Positions 1 through 8,235 of a stretch of DNA of 18,081 bases are shown here, piece by piece. The stretch is from Trebonia sp. (GTDB taxonomy: Bacteria > Actinomycetota > Actinomycetes > Streptosporangiales > Streptosporangiaceae), in contig JASHPP010000838.1 of the NCBI GenBank assembly GCA_030038035.1, positions 1-18,081 on the forward strand, read 5' to 3'. Each line of letters begins with the position of its first letter. Position 1 is the first letter of the stretch. The translations under genes and the position numbers were made by a program. The notes under the pieces are model-generated. The model was not told the origin of the DNA. It worked only from the letters and a program-made list of their open reading frames with translations, and searched no databases.

Positions 1-623
1 CCACCGGGGCGGGCAAGACCACGCTGCTGCAGCTGGTGCCCAGGCTGGCCGACGTCACCGGCGGGCGCGTCCTGCTCGGCGGCGCCGACGTGCGGGACCT
101 CCCGCTCGCGGCGCTGCGCGCGGCGGTGGGCTGCGCGTTCGAGGAGGCGACGCTGTTCTCGGCGAGCGTGCGGGAGAACGTGACGTACGGCGCGCCGGAC
201 GCGACCGAGGAGGAGATCGAGGCCGCGCTGTCCGCGGCCCAGGCCAGGTTCGCCTACGACCTGCCCTGGGGCCTGGACACGCGGATCGGCGAACAGGGCA
301 TGGCGCTGTCCGGCGGGCAGCGGCAGCGGGTCGCGCTGGCCCGCGCCATCCTCGCCGGGCCCGAGGTGCTCATCCTCGACGACCCGCTGTCCGCCCTCGA
401 CGTGCACACCGAGGAACGGGTGACCAGGGCGCTTGGCGGCATCCTGGCCGGCACGACGGCGCTGGTGGTGGCGCACCGGCCGTCCACGGTCGCGCTCGCC
501 GACCGGGTGGCGCTGCTCGAGGGCGGCGTGATCGCGGCGACCGGCAGCCACGCCGCGCTGCTGGCGGCCCAGCCGTCGTACGCGGCCCTCATGTCGGTGG
601 ATGTCGAGGGGGTGCGGCAGTGA
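1..623 (+). CDS. ABC exporter half-transporter, C-terminal ATPase domain (5' partial)
   Basis: The window opens inside the Walker A loop of an ATP-binding domain (TGAGKTT, reading from base 3), so the membrane domain and start lie outside. The visible part carries an ABC signature LSGGQRQR, a Walker B ILDD followed by the D-loop SALD, and an H-loop His in VVAHRPST. Two catalytic positions deviate: the residue after Walker B is Asp instead of Glu, and the Q-loop reads FEEATLF with Glu instead of Gln. In heterodimeric exporters of the TM287/288 and BmrCD type these changes mark the half with the degenerate ATP site. The stop codon overlaps the GTG start of the next gene by 4 bp (GTGA), so the two halves are probably translationally coupled and assemble together in the membrane. 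The substrate cannot be read from the sequence; lipid, drug or peptide export are all possible. Confidence 0.93.
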   Translation, partial: TGAGKTTLLQLVPRLADVTGGRVLLGGADVRDLPLAALRAAVGCAFEEATLFSASVRENVTYGAPDATEEEIEAALSAAQARFAYDLPWGLDTRIGEQGMALSGGQRQRVALARAILAGPEVLILDDPLSALDVHTEERVTRALGGILAGTTALVVAHRPSTVALADRVALLEGGVIAATGSHAALLAAQPSYAALMSVDVEGVRQ

Positions 624-2449
624 CCGAGATGGCCTGGCGCGGCATCGCGAGCGAGCAGATCGAGGACGTGTCCGCCCCGCTCGCCGCCCTGCTGCGCAAG
701 CGCAGCAGGGTGCTGCTCGCCGACCTGCTGCGGCCGTACCGGCGGGGCGTCAGCTTGACCGCGGCGGCGATCGTCGTCGCGTCGCTGGCGGCGCTGGCCG
801 GACCGTGGCTGGTCGGCGTCGCGATCGACAGCGGCATCCCCCCGGTGCTGGCGTCGGGGAACACGACGCCGCTGCTGCGCATCGCCGCGGCGTTCGCCGC
901 CACCGTGCTCGTGCAGGCGGTCGCCACCCGGATGTTCGTCACGATGACCGGCCGGGTGGGGCAGTCGGTCGTGCTCGAGCTGCGCCGGCGGCTGCTGCGG
1001 CACGTGCTGGCGCTGCCGGTGGCGTTCCACGAGAGCTACACCTCGGGGCGGGTGATCTCCCGGCAGACCTCGGACATCGAGGCGATCTCGGCGCTGTTCG
1101 AGGAGGGCCTTGACTCGCTGATCTCGGCGGCGCTCACGCTCGTCCTCGTCGGCACGGGCATGCTGCTGCTCGACTGGCCGCTCGCCCTCGTGGTGCTTGC
1201 CGGGTTCATCCCGCTGACGTGGCTGAGCGCCTGGTTCCGGCGCGCGTCGGCGGCCGCCTACCGGCGCATCAGGGAGACCAACGCGCTGGTCATCGTTCAC
1301 TTCGTCGAGACCTTCGGCGGGCTGCGCGCGGTGCAGGCCTTCCGGCGGGAACGGCGGAACGAGGAGATCTTCGACGTGCTCTCCGGCGACTACGCCGCGG
1401 CGAGCATGCGGGCATCGCAGCTCATCGCGGTCTACGGCCCCGGCATCTCGCTGGTGGCGAACGTCATCATCGGCGTCGTGCTCTGGTACGGCGGGCTGCG
1501 GGTGATCGACGGCCAGATGCAGGTCGGCGTGCTGGCCTCGTTCCTGCTGTACCTGCAGCGGTTCTTCGACCCGCTGCAGGACGTCTCGCAGTTCTACAAC
1601 TCGTTCCAGGGCGCCGCCTCGGCGCTTGAGAAGATCTCCGGGGTCCTTGAGGAGGAGCCGTCCGTCGCCGAGCCCGCCGATCCCGTGCGGCTGCCCGCGG
1701 TGGCGGCGCGGCGCCTGGGCCGCGGCGTGCGGTTCGAGTCGCTGCGGTTCGGGTACCGCGGCACTGTCGTGCTGCCAGAGCTGGACCTGGACATCCCCGC
1801 GGGGCAGACGGTCGCGATTGTCGGCGAGACAGGCGCGGGGAAGACGACGGTCGCCAGGCTGCTCGCCCGCTTCTACGACCCCGACGCCGGGCGGGTGCTG
1901 CTGGACGGTGTCGATCTGCGCGACCTGCCCGACGACGTGCTGCGCCGCGAGGTCGTGCTGATCACCCAGGAGAACTTCCTCTTCGAGGGCACCGTGGCGG
2001 AGAACATCAGGCTGGGACGGCCGGAGGCGTCCGACGCGGAAGTCCGGGACGCCGCCACGGCGATCGGGGCGCACGAGTTCATCGCGGCGCTGCCGGACGG
2101 CTATGACACCGCGGTCGGCAAGCGCGGCGGCAGGCTGTCCGCCGGGCAGCGCCAGCTGATCTCGTTCGCGCGGGCGTTCATCGCGGCCCCGGGCGTGCTG
2201 GTGCTCGACGAGGCGACGGCGCTGCTCGACATCCCCAGCGAGCGCCTGGTCCAGGCGGCGCTGCGGACCGTGCTCGCGGGCCGGACCGCCGTGATCATCG
2301 CGCACCGCCTGTCCACGGTCGCGATCGCGGACCGCGTCCTCGTGCTGCGGGCCGGGCAGATCATCGAGGACGGCCCGCCCGGCGGCCTGCTCGGCGGCGA
2401 CGGCGAGTACGCGGACCTGCACTCCCGCTGGGTCGCCAGCCTGGCCTAG
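620..2449 (+). CDS. ABC exporter half-transporter, full TMD-NBD subunit
   Basis: This 609-aa protein is a complete half-transporter. An N-terminal membrane domain (about residues 45-300, with hydrophobic stretches such as 50-72 and 170-200) is followed by an ATPase domain. The Walker [10 protein letters not shown] is at 402-410, the Q-loop is in LITQENFLF, the signature LSAGQ is at 506-510, Walker B LVLDE ends with catalytic Glu531, and the H-loop is in IIAHRLST. The catalytic Glu and Q-loop Gln are intact but the signature has Ala for the first Gly. This is the complement of the upstream partner, which has a good signature and a defective Walker B. The GTG start overlaps the partner's stop by 4 bp. 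The TAG stop is followed after 3 bp by an inverted-repeat element. It acts as a multidrug/lipid-type exporter half in the cytoplasmic membrane; the substrate is unknown. Confidence 0.95.
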   Translation: MTEMAWRGIASEQIEDVSAPLAALLRKRSRVLLADLLRPYRRGVSLTAAAIVVASLAALAGPWLVGVAIDSGIPPVLASGNTTPLLRIAAAFAATVLVQAVATRMFVTMTGRVGQSVVLELRRRLLRHVLALPVAFHESYTSGRVISRQTSDIEAISALFEEGLDSLISAALTLVLVGTGMLLLDWPLALVVLAGFIPLTWLSAWFRRASAAAYRRIRETNALVIVHFVETFGGLRAVQAFRRERRNEEIFDVLSGDYAAASMRASQLIAVYGPGISLVANVIIGVVLWYGGLRVIDGQMQVGVLASFLLYLQRFFDPLQDVSQFYNSFQGAASALEKISGVLEEEPSVAEPADPVRLPAVAARRLGRGVRFESLRFGYRGTVVLPELDLDIPAGQTVAIVGETGAGKTTVARLLARFYDPDAGRVLLDGVDLRDLPDDVLRREVVLITQENFLFEGTVAENIRLGRPEASDAEVRDAATAIGAHEFIAALPDGYDTAVGKRGGRLSAGQRQLISFARAFIAAPGVLVLDEATALLDIPSERLVQAALRTVLAGRTAVIIAHRLSTVAIADRVLVLRAGQIIEDGPPGGLLGGDGEYADLHSRWVASLA

Positions 2450-2452
2450 CCT

Positions 2453-2470
2453 CAATGCCGGGGAGTTGAG
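2453..2470 (+). repeat. Left terminal inverted repeat of the small element
   Basis: CAATGCCGGGGAGTTGAG begins 3 bp after the TAG stop of the ABC subunit. It pairs with 2780-2797 with a single mismatch. Confidence 0.8.
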
Positions 2471-2779
2471 GCAACCGGGTCATTGGCGCAGCTGGCCCGA
2501 TACAGCCGGGCCGTTGGCGCAGCTGACCCAGTCAGGCAGGCCGGGGCAGCGGCCGCAGGCACCCGGCGGCCGGGTACCGCGCTCCGGCGGCCCGGCCTGC
2601 CCGCAACAGCAGACGCGGGCGCTGCCGGCCCCGTACCAGGCGCCATCCAGGCCATCCCCGGCGCTGGCCCCGGCCGGGCCAGCTACCAGACCGCCGCCGA
2701 AACCGCCCAGACCCAGGTCACCAGCGCCCGCAACATCACCGTCGAACCCGCCGACGGTCCTTGACCACTGCTCCCGGAC

Positions 2780-2797
2780 CTTAACTCCCCGGCATTG
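2780..2797 (-). repeat. Right terminal inverted repeat of the small element
   Basis: CTTAACTCCCCGGCATTG on the plus strand is the inverted copy of 2453-2470 (17 of 18). It ends 3 bp short of the stop codon of the minus-strand permease gene. Confidence 0.8.
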
Positions 2798-2800
2798 GCC

Positions 2801-3685
2801 CTAGCCGGCCTGCGACGGTGCCTGGGCCGGCGCCCGCGCCGGGGCGGACATCGTCGCCGGCGCGGTCCTGGTGAGCACGGACACGGCGACGCACATGGCG
2901 GCGAAGGCGGCCGAGCTCACGGTGAGCAGCAGCGGGTTCGTGGTGAAGTACTCGCCGAAGATCCAGACGCTGAGCGCGATGCTGACGACGGGGTCGACGA
3001 TCACCAGCAGCGGCTGGGACACGCTGAGCGGGCCCACGTGCAGCGTCGCCTGCTGGAGGGTCTCGGCGGCCGCGCCGGAGAACGCGAGGGCGTAGACCGG
3101 CCAGTGGGTGAACATGCCCCCCGCGCCGAACTGCGACAGCGTCTCTGTGGTGGTCTTGATGAACGTGGCGACCAGGGCCCACATGATGCCGCTCGCGATG
3201 GCGAGCAGCGCGGCACGGCGGGCCGGCGGTCCCCGCAGGCCAAGCAGCATCAGCGCGACGGCGGCCCCGACGGTGGCCACCCCGGCCGTGATCCACGCGT
3301 GGCTGGCGGGGACCGGGTTCCCGCCCCGTGGCTCGGCCGTGGCCAGGAACACCCCGAGGGACGCGCAGGTCACGGCGGCGGCCCACCAGGTGGCGGGGCG
3401 GATCGGCTGACGGATCCAGGTTCGCCGCAGCACCAGGGCGAAGACGAGCTCGGTGACGAGCAGCGGCTGGACCACCGACATCTGCCCGGCGTGCAGGGCG
3501 AGTGCCTGGAAGAGGAACGCCGCCGCGAGCGCGATCCAGCCGAACAGCCACAGCGGGCTGCGGAACAGGTAGCCGACAAGACGCCAGCCGGTGGCCTTCT
3601 TCGGGCTGGCGATGCTGGCGACGTGCTGGGTGACGACGTTGAGCGCATTGCCCAGTGCCGCCAGCAGCGCGTAGACGATGGTCAC
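2801..3685 (-). CDS. DMT-superfamily (EamA-like) permease
   Basis: This 294-aa, almost wholly hydrophobic protein is an integral membrane transporter of the drug/metabolite transporter superfamily, which normally has ten helices in two five-helix repeats. Typical features are the N-terminal YALLAALGNALNVVTQHVAS, the half-repeat motif MSVVQPLLVTELVFALVL near residue 70, and its counterpart LSVSQPLLVIVDPVVSIALS in the second half, showing the internal duplication. The C-terminus is a short Ala/Pro-rich cytoplasmic tail. The start is GTG at 3683-3685, with AGGGGG about 8 nt upstream on the minus strand. It is divergent from the small protein at 3767 and convergent with the ABC genes, from which it is separated by the inverted-repeat element. 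Family members export metabolites or amino acids; the substrate here is not deducible. Confidence 0.88.
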   Translation of the reverse strand: MTIVYALLAALGNALNVVTQHVASIASPKKATGWRLVGYLFRSPLWLFGWIALAAAFLFQALALHAGQMSVVQPLLVTELVFALVLRRTWIRQPIRPATWWAAAVTCASLGVFLATAEPRGGNPVPASHAWITAGVATVGAAVALMLLGLRGPPARRAALLAIASGIMWALVATFIKTTTETLSQFGAGGMFTHWPVYALAFSGAAAETLQQATLHVGPLSVSQPLLVIVDPVVSIALSVWIFGEYFTTNPLLLTVSSAAFAAMCVAVSVLTRTAPATMSAPARAPAQAPSQAG

Positions 3686-3766
3686 GCGTCGGTCCCCCCT
3701 GGCCTAAGAGTAGTCTTCGGCGTGGCGTACCCTACGGTGCGGGCGGATACGGAGGACGGACAAGGG

Positions 3767-4147
3767 ATGTACAGGCCTAGCCAGGAGGCGTCGGACAGGC
3801 ACGCGGCCGACGTGGCCGCGGCCGCGGAACGCGGCAAGCTGCTCGACGAGGCGCGTGCGGCGGACGTCGCGCTGCGGCAGGCCGAGGCGCGCCGCGCCCC
3901 GGTCGCCGAACTGCACCGGCTGGCGAAGGACCTCGACGCGGCGCTCACCGCGGCCGTGCACGCGGCCTACGCCGCGCAGCGCGCCGCGATCGGCCCGCGC
4001 GGCTACGAGGACCGGATCTACCACCGCAAGGCGAGGGCCAAGCCGGAGGTCCGCGCGCTGACCGCGCAGGCGGAACGGCTGCTTACGCTGCGTGAGAACC
4101 ACCGGATGAACCACATTCCTGAGGTCCCCCGCGAGCCGGCGGTCTGA
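3767..4147 (+). CDS. Small charged alpha-helical protein, unknown function
   Basis: This 126-aa protein has no family I recognise. It is rich in Ala, Arg and Glu, with heptad-like spacing over about residues 15-85 (AAAAERGKLLDEARAADVAL and onward), so a helical hairpin or coiled coil is likely. There are no membrane helices and no signal peptide. The tail is basic and ends in a Pro-containing segment (NHIPEVPREPAV). The ATG at 3767 is preferred because GGAGG lies 11 nt upstream. An in-frame GTG at 3722 would add 15 residues. It faces away from the DMT permease gene across about 80 bp. The frame is also open upstream, antisense to the permease gene, but that part is not credible coding sequence. 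Confidence 0.7.
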   Translation: MYRPSQEASDRHAADVAAAAERGKLLDEARAADVALRQAEARRAPVAELHRLAKDLDAALTAAVHAAYAAQRAAIGPRGYEDRIYHRKARAKPEVRALTAQAERLLTLRENHRMNHIPEVPREPAV

Positions 4148-4178
4148 GCTCCTCCGCGCTGCCGCGCCGGCGGTGCGA

Positions 4179-4239
4179 GGTGAACCGTTGGGGTGGCCCG
4201 CGCGTATCACTATTTGGGAAAACCTCGGTGAACCGTCGG
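4179..4239. repeat. Direct repeat GGTGAACCGTYGG
   Basis: GGTGAACCGTTGG (4179-4191) recurs as GGTGAACCGTCGG (4227-4239), 48 bp apart and 12 of 13 identical. Both lie in the 230-bp non-coding gap between the small helical protein and the DUF5999-type gene. The spacing is not an obvious operator spacing, and the repeat may be chance. Confidence 0.35.
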
Positions 4240-4283
4240 CATGTCGCTTGCGCTCGGCGGCAACGCGGGGCACAGTTGAAAGT

Positions 4284-4301
4284 AAGTGGTCTAGGCCACT
4301 T
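4284..4301. promoter_or_regulatory. DasR-type (dre-like) palindromic operator
   Basis: AAGTGGTCTAGGCCACTT is an 18-bp palindrome with one mismatched pair. It differs at a single base from the core AGTGGTCTAGACCACT remembered for DasR and related HutC/GntR regulators of GlcNAc metabolism. It lies 76 bp before the ATG of the DUF5999-type gene. TTGAAA at 4276-4281 partly precedes it, and a TGTAAC hexamer follows at 4315-4320, so it sits in promoter territory. The assignment to DasR itself is inference, as other HutC-type regulators share the motif. Confidence 0.65.
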
Positions 4302-4377
4302 GGCGGTTGCCGAGTGTAACTCCCCGCAGCCCAAGTGACGGAGACCTCGTCTAATGAGAAACCCAGGAGGCACTGAC

Positions 4378-4584
4378 ATGTGCCCGCACACGCCGCCCTG
4401 CCCGGATGCGTCAGCACCCGACCGTGAGGCGGCGCACACCATAGCCAGCCACCCGGAGCAGGGCTGGAGCCTGCTCTGCAACGGTGTCGTGATCTTCGAG
4501 GACACTGGAGAACTACTGCCGGACGGGGCGGCGATCGCGCCGCACCGCCCGACTGACCATAGTCGTCAGGCCCCCGCCGCCTGA
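4378..4584 (+). CDS. DUF5999-type small protein
   Basis: This 68-aa protein matches from memory the small actinobacterial family annotated DUF5999: it begins MCPHTPPCPDA and contains ASHPEQGWSLLCNGVVIFED and TGELLPDG. The N-terminus has a Cys-x-His-x3-Cys arrangement (C2, H4, C8) plus another Cys near residue 34, which could bind a metal. Its function is unknown. The start is secure: AGGAGG at 4365-4370 lies 7 nt before the ATG, whereas the upstream in-frame ATG at 4354 has no such site. A dre-like palindrome upstream suggests regulation linked to amino-sugar metabolism. Its last 19 bp overlap the end of the convergent hydrolase gene, so no terminator fits between them. Confidence 0.85.
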   Translation: MCPHTPPCPDASAPDREAAHTIASHPEQGWSLLCNGVVIFEDTGELLPDGAAIAPHRPTDHSRQAPAA

Positions 4585-5177
4585 CCCACCCAGGGAAGCG
4601 TGCCCAGCCACGCGGCGACGGCGGCCCCGATCGCCGCGGTGTTCTTCGAGAGGGCATGCGTCTCCCCGGCAAGCACGACGACGCTCGTGGCGTCGTCCGC
4701 TTCGGGGACGCCGAACGGATCGCGGTCCCCGTTAATCACCAGGACGGGCGTCCCCGCCGCCCCGGCCGCGCGCAGCTCGCTGTCACGGGACTTTTCCGGG
4801 TGACCGGGCGGGTGCAGCGGGAACGCCAGGGCGATCACGCCCGCCGCGCGCACCTGCCGGGCCGTGCGGCACACGACCCGGGCCCCGTTGCTGCGCCCGC
4901 CCTGGACGAGCGGCAGCCCGCCGGAGTTCAGCGCCGCCACGACCTCGGCCCATGCCGCGTCCTGGCGGACGGGCGACCCTGGCGCGCGACCGCCCCTGAC
5001 CCGGTACGGCTGCGTGACCAGGGCCGTGACCGCGCCAAGCCGGAGCGCCGCGGCGGCGACGGCGAGCACGTCGGGAGTGTCCGGCGTGCCGCCCGCGCCG
5101 TGGGTCAGCGCGAGCAGGAACGCCGCAGGCCCGGCAGGTTGCCCGAGCACGACGTGCGCGGGTCCGGCGCCGGTCAT
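4566..5177 (-). CDS. Alpha/beta hydrolase of the KANL3/Tex30-like (dienelactone-hydrolase-like) type
   Basis: This is a soluble alpha/beta-hydrolase of 203 aa from the ATG at 5177. The nucleophile elbow is GGRSNGAR (G-x-S-x-G). The acid is probably the Asp in NGDRDPFG and the base His is in GETHAL. The oxyanion region LTHGAGGTPDTPD near the N-terminus is typical of the small Abhydrolase_11 / KANL3-Tex30-like group. The substrate is unknown. An upstream TTG at 5219 would extend the protein by 14 residues and overlap the end of uvrA by 11 bp. I prefer the ATG, which has GGAG close upstream and gives a family-like N-terminus. The gene lies directly after uvrA on the same strand and is probably cotranscribed with it. 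Its 3' end overlaps the DUF5999-type gene tail to tail. Confidence 0.82.
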   Translation of the reverse strand: MTGAGPAHVVLGQPAGPAAFLLALTHGAGGTPDTPDVLAVAAAALRLGAVTALVTQPYRVRGGRAPGSPVRQDAAWAEVVAALNSGGLPLVQGGRSNGARVVCRTARQVRAAGVIALAFPLHPPGHPEKSRDSELRAAGAAGTPVLVINGDRDPFGVPEADDATSVVVLAGETHALSKNTAAIGAAVAAWLGTLPWVGQAAGA

Positions 5178-5208
5178 GATCTCCGCGTGGCACCCGGCCC
5201 GCGGCTGG

Positions 5209-8064
5209 TCAGCGGGCAAGAAGGCCCTTGAGGAACTGGCCGGTGTAGCTCTTGTCGTTGGCGGCGACCGCCTCGGGCGTCCCGGTGGCGACGACCGTGC
5301 CCCCGGCCGAGCCGCCCTCGGGGCCCATGTCGATGATCCAGTCCGCCGACTTGATCACGTCGAGGTTGTGCTCGATGACGATCACCGTGTTGCCGGACTG
5401 GACCAGCTTGGTGAGCACGCCGAGGAGCTTGCGGATGTCCTCGAAGTGCAGCCCGGTGGTCGGCTCGTCAAGCACGTAGACCGTCCTGCCCGCCGACCGT
5501 CGCTGCAGCTCGGTGGCCAGCTTGACGCGCTGGGCCTCGCCGCCGGACAGGGTGGTCGCGGGCTGGCCGAGCCGGACGTAGCCGAGGCCGACGTCGACGA
5601 GCGTCTTCAGGTGCCTGTGGATGGCCGGCACCGGCTCGAAGAACGTCGCGGCCTCCTCAATGGGCATGTCGAGCACCTCGGCGATGGACTTGCCCTTGTA
5701 GTGCACCTGGAGGGTGTCCGTGTTGTACCTGGCACCGTGGCAGACCTCGCACGGCACGTACACGTCGGGCAGGAACTGCATCTCGATCTTGATCGTGCCG
5801 TCGCCCGAGCACGCCTCGCAGCGGCCGCCCTTCACGTTGAACGAGAACCGGCCCGGCTGGTAGCCGCGGATCTTCGCCTCGGTGGTGGCGGCGAACAGCT
5901 TCCTGATGTGGTCGAAAACGCCGGTGTAGGTGGCCGGGTTGGAGCGCGGGGTGCGCCCGATCGGGCCCTGGTCGACGTGCACCACCTTGTCCAGGTGCTC
6001 CGTCCCGGTGACCCGGGTGTGCTTGCCCGGGACCGTGCGGGCCTGGTGGAGTTCCCTGGCAAGCGCGCGGTAGAGGATGTCGTTGATCAGCGAGGACTTG
6101 CCGGATCCCGACACCCCGGTGATCGCGATCAGGCAGCCGAGCGGGAACGCCACGTCGATGGTGCGCAGGTTGTGCTCGGCGGCGCCCTTGACGACGAGCT
6201 CGCGGCCCGGCTGCGGCTGGTGCCGCGTCCTGGGGACCGGGATCTGCCTGCGGCCGGTCAGGTACGCGCCGGTCAGCGACTCCTGGCTGGCCAGCAGCTC
6301 CTCGACCGGGCCGGACACGACCACGTGGCCACCGTGCTCGCCCGCGCCTGGCCCGATGTCCACCACCCAGTCCGCGGCACGGATCGTGTCCTCGTCGTGC
6401 TCGACGACGATCAGCGTGTTGCCAAGGTCGCGCAGCCGCAGGAGGGTCTCAAGCAGCCGGTGGTTGTCCCGCTGATGCAGGCCTATCGACGGCTCGTCGA
6501 GCACGTACAGCACGCCGACCAGGCCTGACCCGATCTGGGTCGCGAGCCGTATCCGCTGCGCCTCCCCGCCGGCCAGGGTGGCGGATGGCCGGTTGAGCGA
6601 GAGGTAGTCAAGGCCCACGTCGAGCAGGAAGCCGAGCCGCGCGTTGACTTCCTTGAGGATGAGCCTGGCGATCTGCCTGTCCCGCTCCAACAGGTCGAGG
6701 GTGAGCAGCAGCTTGGCGAGCTCGCCGATGGGCAGCGCGCACAGGTCCGCGATCGACCTGCCGTCCACCGTCACCGCCAGGCTCACCGGCTTCAGCCGCG
6801 CGCCCTTGCAGGACGGGCAGGGCACCTCGCGCATGTAGCCGGCGAACTTCTCCCTGCTCGAGTCGCTGTCGGCCTCGGCGTGCCGGCGTTCGACGTAGCT
6901 GACCGCGCCCTCGAAGTTCGTGTAGTAGGACCGCTCCCTGCCGTACCGGTTCTTGTACCGCACGTGCACCTGGGCGTCGTAGCCGTCGAGGAGGGCCTTC
7001 CTCGCCTTGGCGGGAAGCTTGTGCCAGGGCGTGTCCATCCGGAAGCCGATCGTCTCGGCCAGGGCCTCGATCAGCCGGTCGAAGTAGTCGCTGATGTGGC
7101 CGCCCGCCCACGGCGCGATCGCGCCCTCGGCCAGGGACTTGCCCGGGTCGGGGACGATCAGCTCCGGGTCGACCTCCATGCGGGTGCCCAGGCCCGTGCA
7201 GTCGGGGCAGGCGCCCCACGGGGAGTTGAACGAGAACGACCGCGGCTCAAGCTCGTCGAAGGACAGGTCGTCGTACAGGCACGCCAGGTGCTCGGAGTAC
7301 ATCCGCTCGCGGTGCGGATCGGTCTCGGGAAGGTCGACGAACTCCAAGATGACGACGCCGCCGGACAGGCTCAGCGCGGTCTCGACGGAGTCCGTCAGCC
7401 GCCTGCGGGCCGTGTCCTTGACGGCGAGGCGGTCGACGATCACCTCGATGTCGTGCTTCTCGTACTTCTTCAGCGCCGGGACGGCGCTCGTCGTCGCCTC
7501 GTCGAGGCGGATCACGGCGCCGTCCACCCTGGCCCGCGAGTAGCCCTTGGCCTGCAGTTCGCGCAGCAGCTCACCGTACTCGCCCTTGCGGCCGCGCACG
7601 ACCGGCGCGAGGACCTGGAACCTGGTGCCCTCCTGCAGTTCGAGGACCCGGTCCACGATCTGCTGCGGGCTCTGCCTGGCGATCGGCCGGCCGCACAGCG
7701 GGCAGTGCGGCCTGCCGATCCGCGCGAACAGCAGCCGCAGGTAGTCATACACCTCGGTGATCGTGCCGACGGTCGACCGGGGGTTGCGGCTCGCCGCCTT
7801 CTGGTCGATCGAGACCGCCGGCGACAGCCCGTCGATGAAGTCCACGTCGGGCTTGTCCATCTGGCCGAGGAACTGCCGCGCGTACGCGGACAGCGACTCG
7901 ACGTACCGCCGCTGCCCCTCGGCGAAGATCGTGTCGAAGGCGAGGCTCGACTTGCCTGAACCGGAAAGCCCGGTGAACACGATCATGGCGTCGCGCGGCA
8001 GGTCGAGGGAGACATCCTTGAGGTTGTGCTCGCGTGCGCCGCGAACGACAAGCCGGTCAGCCAC
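5209..8064 (-). CDS. uvrA: Excinuclease ABC subunit A
   Basis: This 951-aa protein is the damage-recognition ATPase of nucleotide excision repair, working with UvrB and UvrC. It has the standard order. The first Walker [10 protein letters not shown] is near 33-40, the UvrB-binding region follows, and zinc-ligand pairs are CPDC/CPSC, plus CPLC earlier and CEAC/CEVC in the second half. The first signature is followed by [15 protein letters not shown]. The second half has [18 protein letters not shown] and [11 protein letters not shown]. One oddity is that the first signature reads TLAGGEAQR, with Ala498 where the family has Ser. The GTG at 8062-8064 is chosen because the product then begins (M)[15 protein letters not shown] as in homologues, with a purine-rich GAAGAGAAGAG stretch just upstream. 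The frame is open for 57 more codons, but those look non-coding. A DNA-damage promoter motif lies 39 bp upstream. Confidence 0.97.
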   Translation of the reverse strand: MADRLVVRGAREHNLKDVSLDLPRDAMIVFTGLSGSGKSSLAFDTIFAEGQRRYVESLSAYARQFLGQMDKPDVDFIDGLSPAVSIDQKAASRNPRSTVGTITEVYDYLRLLFARIGRPHCPLCGRPIARQSPQQIVDRVLELQEGTRFQVLAPVVRGRKGEYGELLRELQAKGYSRARVDGAVIRLDEATTSAVPALKKYEKHDIEVIVDRLAVKDTARRRLTDSVETALSLSGGVVILEFVDLPETDPHRERMYSEHLACLYDDLSFDELEPRSFSFNSPWGACPDCTGLGTRMEVDPELIVPDPGKSLAEGAIAPWAGGHISDYFDRLIEALAETIGFRMDTPWHKLPAKARKALLDGYDAQVHVRYKNRYGRERSYYTNFEGAVSYVERRHAEADSDSSREKFAGYMREVPCPSCKGARLKPVSLAVTVDGRSIADLCALPIGELAKLLLTLDLLERDRQIARLILKEVNARLGFLLDVGLDYLSLNRPSATLAGGEAQRIRLATQIGSGLVGVLYVLDEPSIGLHQRDNHRLLETLLRLRDLGNTLIVVEHDEDTIRAADWVVDIGPGAGEHGGHVVVSGPVEELLASQESLTGAYLTGRRQIPVPRTRHQPQPGRELVVKGAAEHNLRTIDVAFPLGCLIAITGVSGSGKSSLINDILYRALARELHQARTVPGKHTRVTGTEHLDKVVHVDQGPIGRTPRSNPATYTGVFDHIRKLFAATTEAKIRGYQPGRFSFNVKGGRCEACSGDGTIKIEMQFLPDVYVPCEVCHGARYNTDTLQVHYKGKSIAEVLDMPIEEAATFFEPVPAIHRHLKTLVDVGLGYVRLGQPATTLSGGEAQRVKLATELQRRSAGRTVYVLDEPTTGLHFEDIRKLLGVLTKLVQSGNTVIVIEHNLDVIKSADWIIDMGPEGGSAGGTVVATGTPEAVAANDKSYTGQFLKGLLAR

Positions 8065-8102
8065 TGCGCGCTCTTCTCTTCGTCTACGGATCGTGGAGGG
8101 CA

Positions 8103-8125
8103 ATCGTAGCGAGGGGATCTGACAT
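8103..8125 (-). promoter_or_regulatory. PafBC/RecA-NDp-type DNA-damage promoter of uvrA
   Basis: On the minus strand the sequence reads ATGTCAGAT, then 8 nt, then TACGAT. The mycobacterial LexA-independent damage promoter (RecA-NDp, activated by PafBC) is TTGTCRGTG-N8-TAnnnT. The TGTCAG core, the 8-nt spacer and the TAnnnT hexamer all match; three flanking positions do not. Transcription would start about 32 nt before the uvrA GTG. No LexA-type TCGAAC-N4-GTTCGA box was seen in this gap. Confidence 0.6.
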
Positions 8126-8161
8126 TCCGCCCCGACGGCGAACCACGCGGGTGTAAGCGCC

Positions 8162-8202
8162 GCGGGAGCCGCCGTTATGCCCGGTCCGCAGGCTGCTCCC
8201 GC
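8162..8202 (-). terminator. Possible terminator hairpin after the kinase gene
   Basis: GCGGGAGC (8162-8169) and GCTCCCGC (8195-8202) are perfect 8-bp complementary arms around a 25-nt loop. They lie 34 bp beyond the kinase stop codon and before the uvrA promoter. There is no U-tract, so function as a terminator is uncertain. Confidence 0.3.
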
Positions 8203-8235
8203 CATCGGGCCAGCCGCACTCTCAGCGTACGGCAC

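Larger units (their letters stand above)
2453..2797. mobile_element. MITE-like element with 18-bp terminal inverted repeats
   Basis: The stretch between two convergent genes is bounded by inverted repeats: CAATGCCGGGGAGTTGAG at 2453-2470 and, on the other strand, CAATGCCGGGGAGTTAAG at 2797-2780 (17 of 18 match). Just outside is a 7-bp direct repeat CCTAGCC (2445-2451 and 2800-2806), a candidate target-site duplication offset by 1-2 bp from the repeats. The interior is 309 bp and has no convincing intact gene. A forward open frame at 2483-2764 ends in a segment (SYQTAAETAQTQVTSARN) that resembles, from memory only, the C-terminal part of actinobacterial IS4-type transposases, so the element may be an internally deleted insertion sequence. 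The interior also holds an imperfect 31-bp tandem repeat (TTGGCGCAGCTG at 2483 and 2514). It could alternatively act as a bidirectional terminator for its neighbours. Confidence 0.6.

Noticed and set aside
254..2455. A 733-codon open frame on the minus strand opposite the ABC genes
   Set aside because: It is antisense to two clear ABC ATPase genes, its product is low-complexity Arg/Gln/Asp-rich sequence with no motif, and such frames are expected opposite GC-rich coding DNA.
2453..2797. A 93-112 aa protein gene between the ABC and DMT genes
   Set aside because: The frames lie within the inverted-repeat element, lack ribosome binding sites and have low-complexity Ala/Pro/Gly-rich products. 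They are treated as part of the mobile element.
2795..3766. Upstream extension of the small helical protein gene through the DMT permease region
   Set aside because: The extension is antisense to the permease and has shadow-type composition. An ATG with GGAGG at 3767 explains the real gene.
7201..7240. Another copy of the element end (CGGGGAGTT) inside uvrA
   Set aside because: Only about 9 bases match and they encode conserved UvrA residues, so the match is chance.
8065..8235. N-terminal extension of UvrA by 57 codons
   Set aside because: The family N-terminus begins at the GTG at 8064, and the extension covers the damage-promoter motif and a hairpin.
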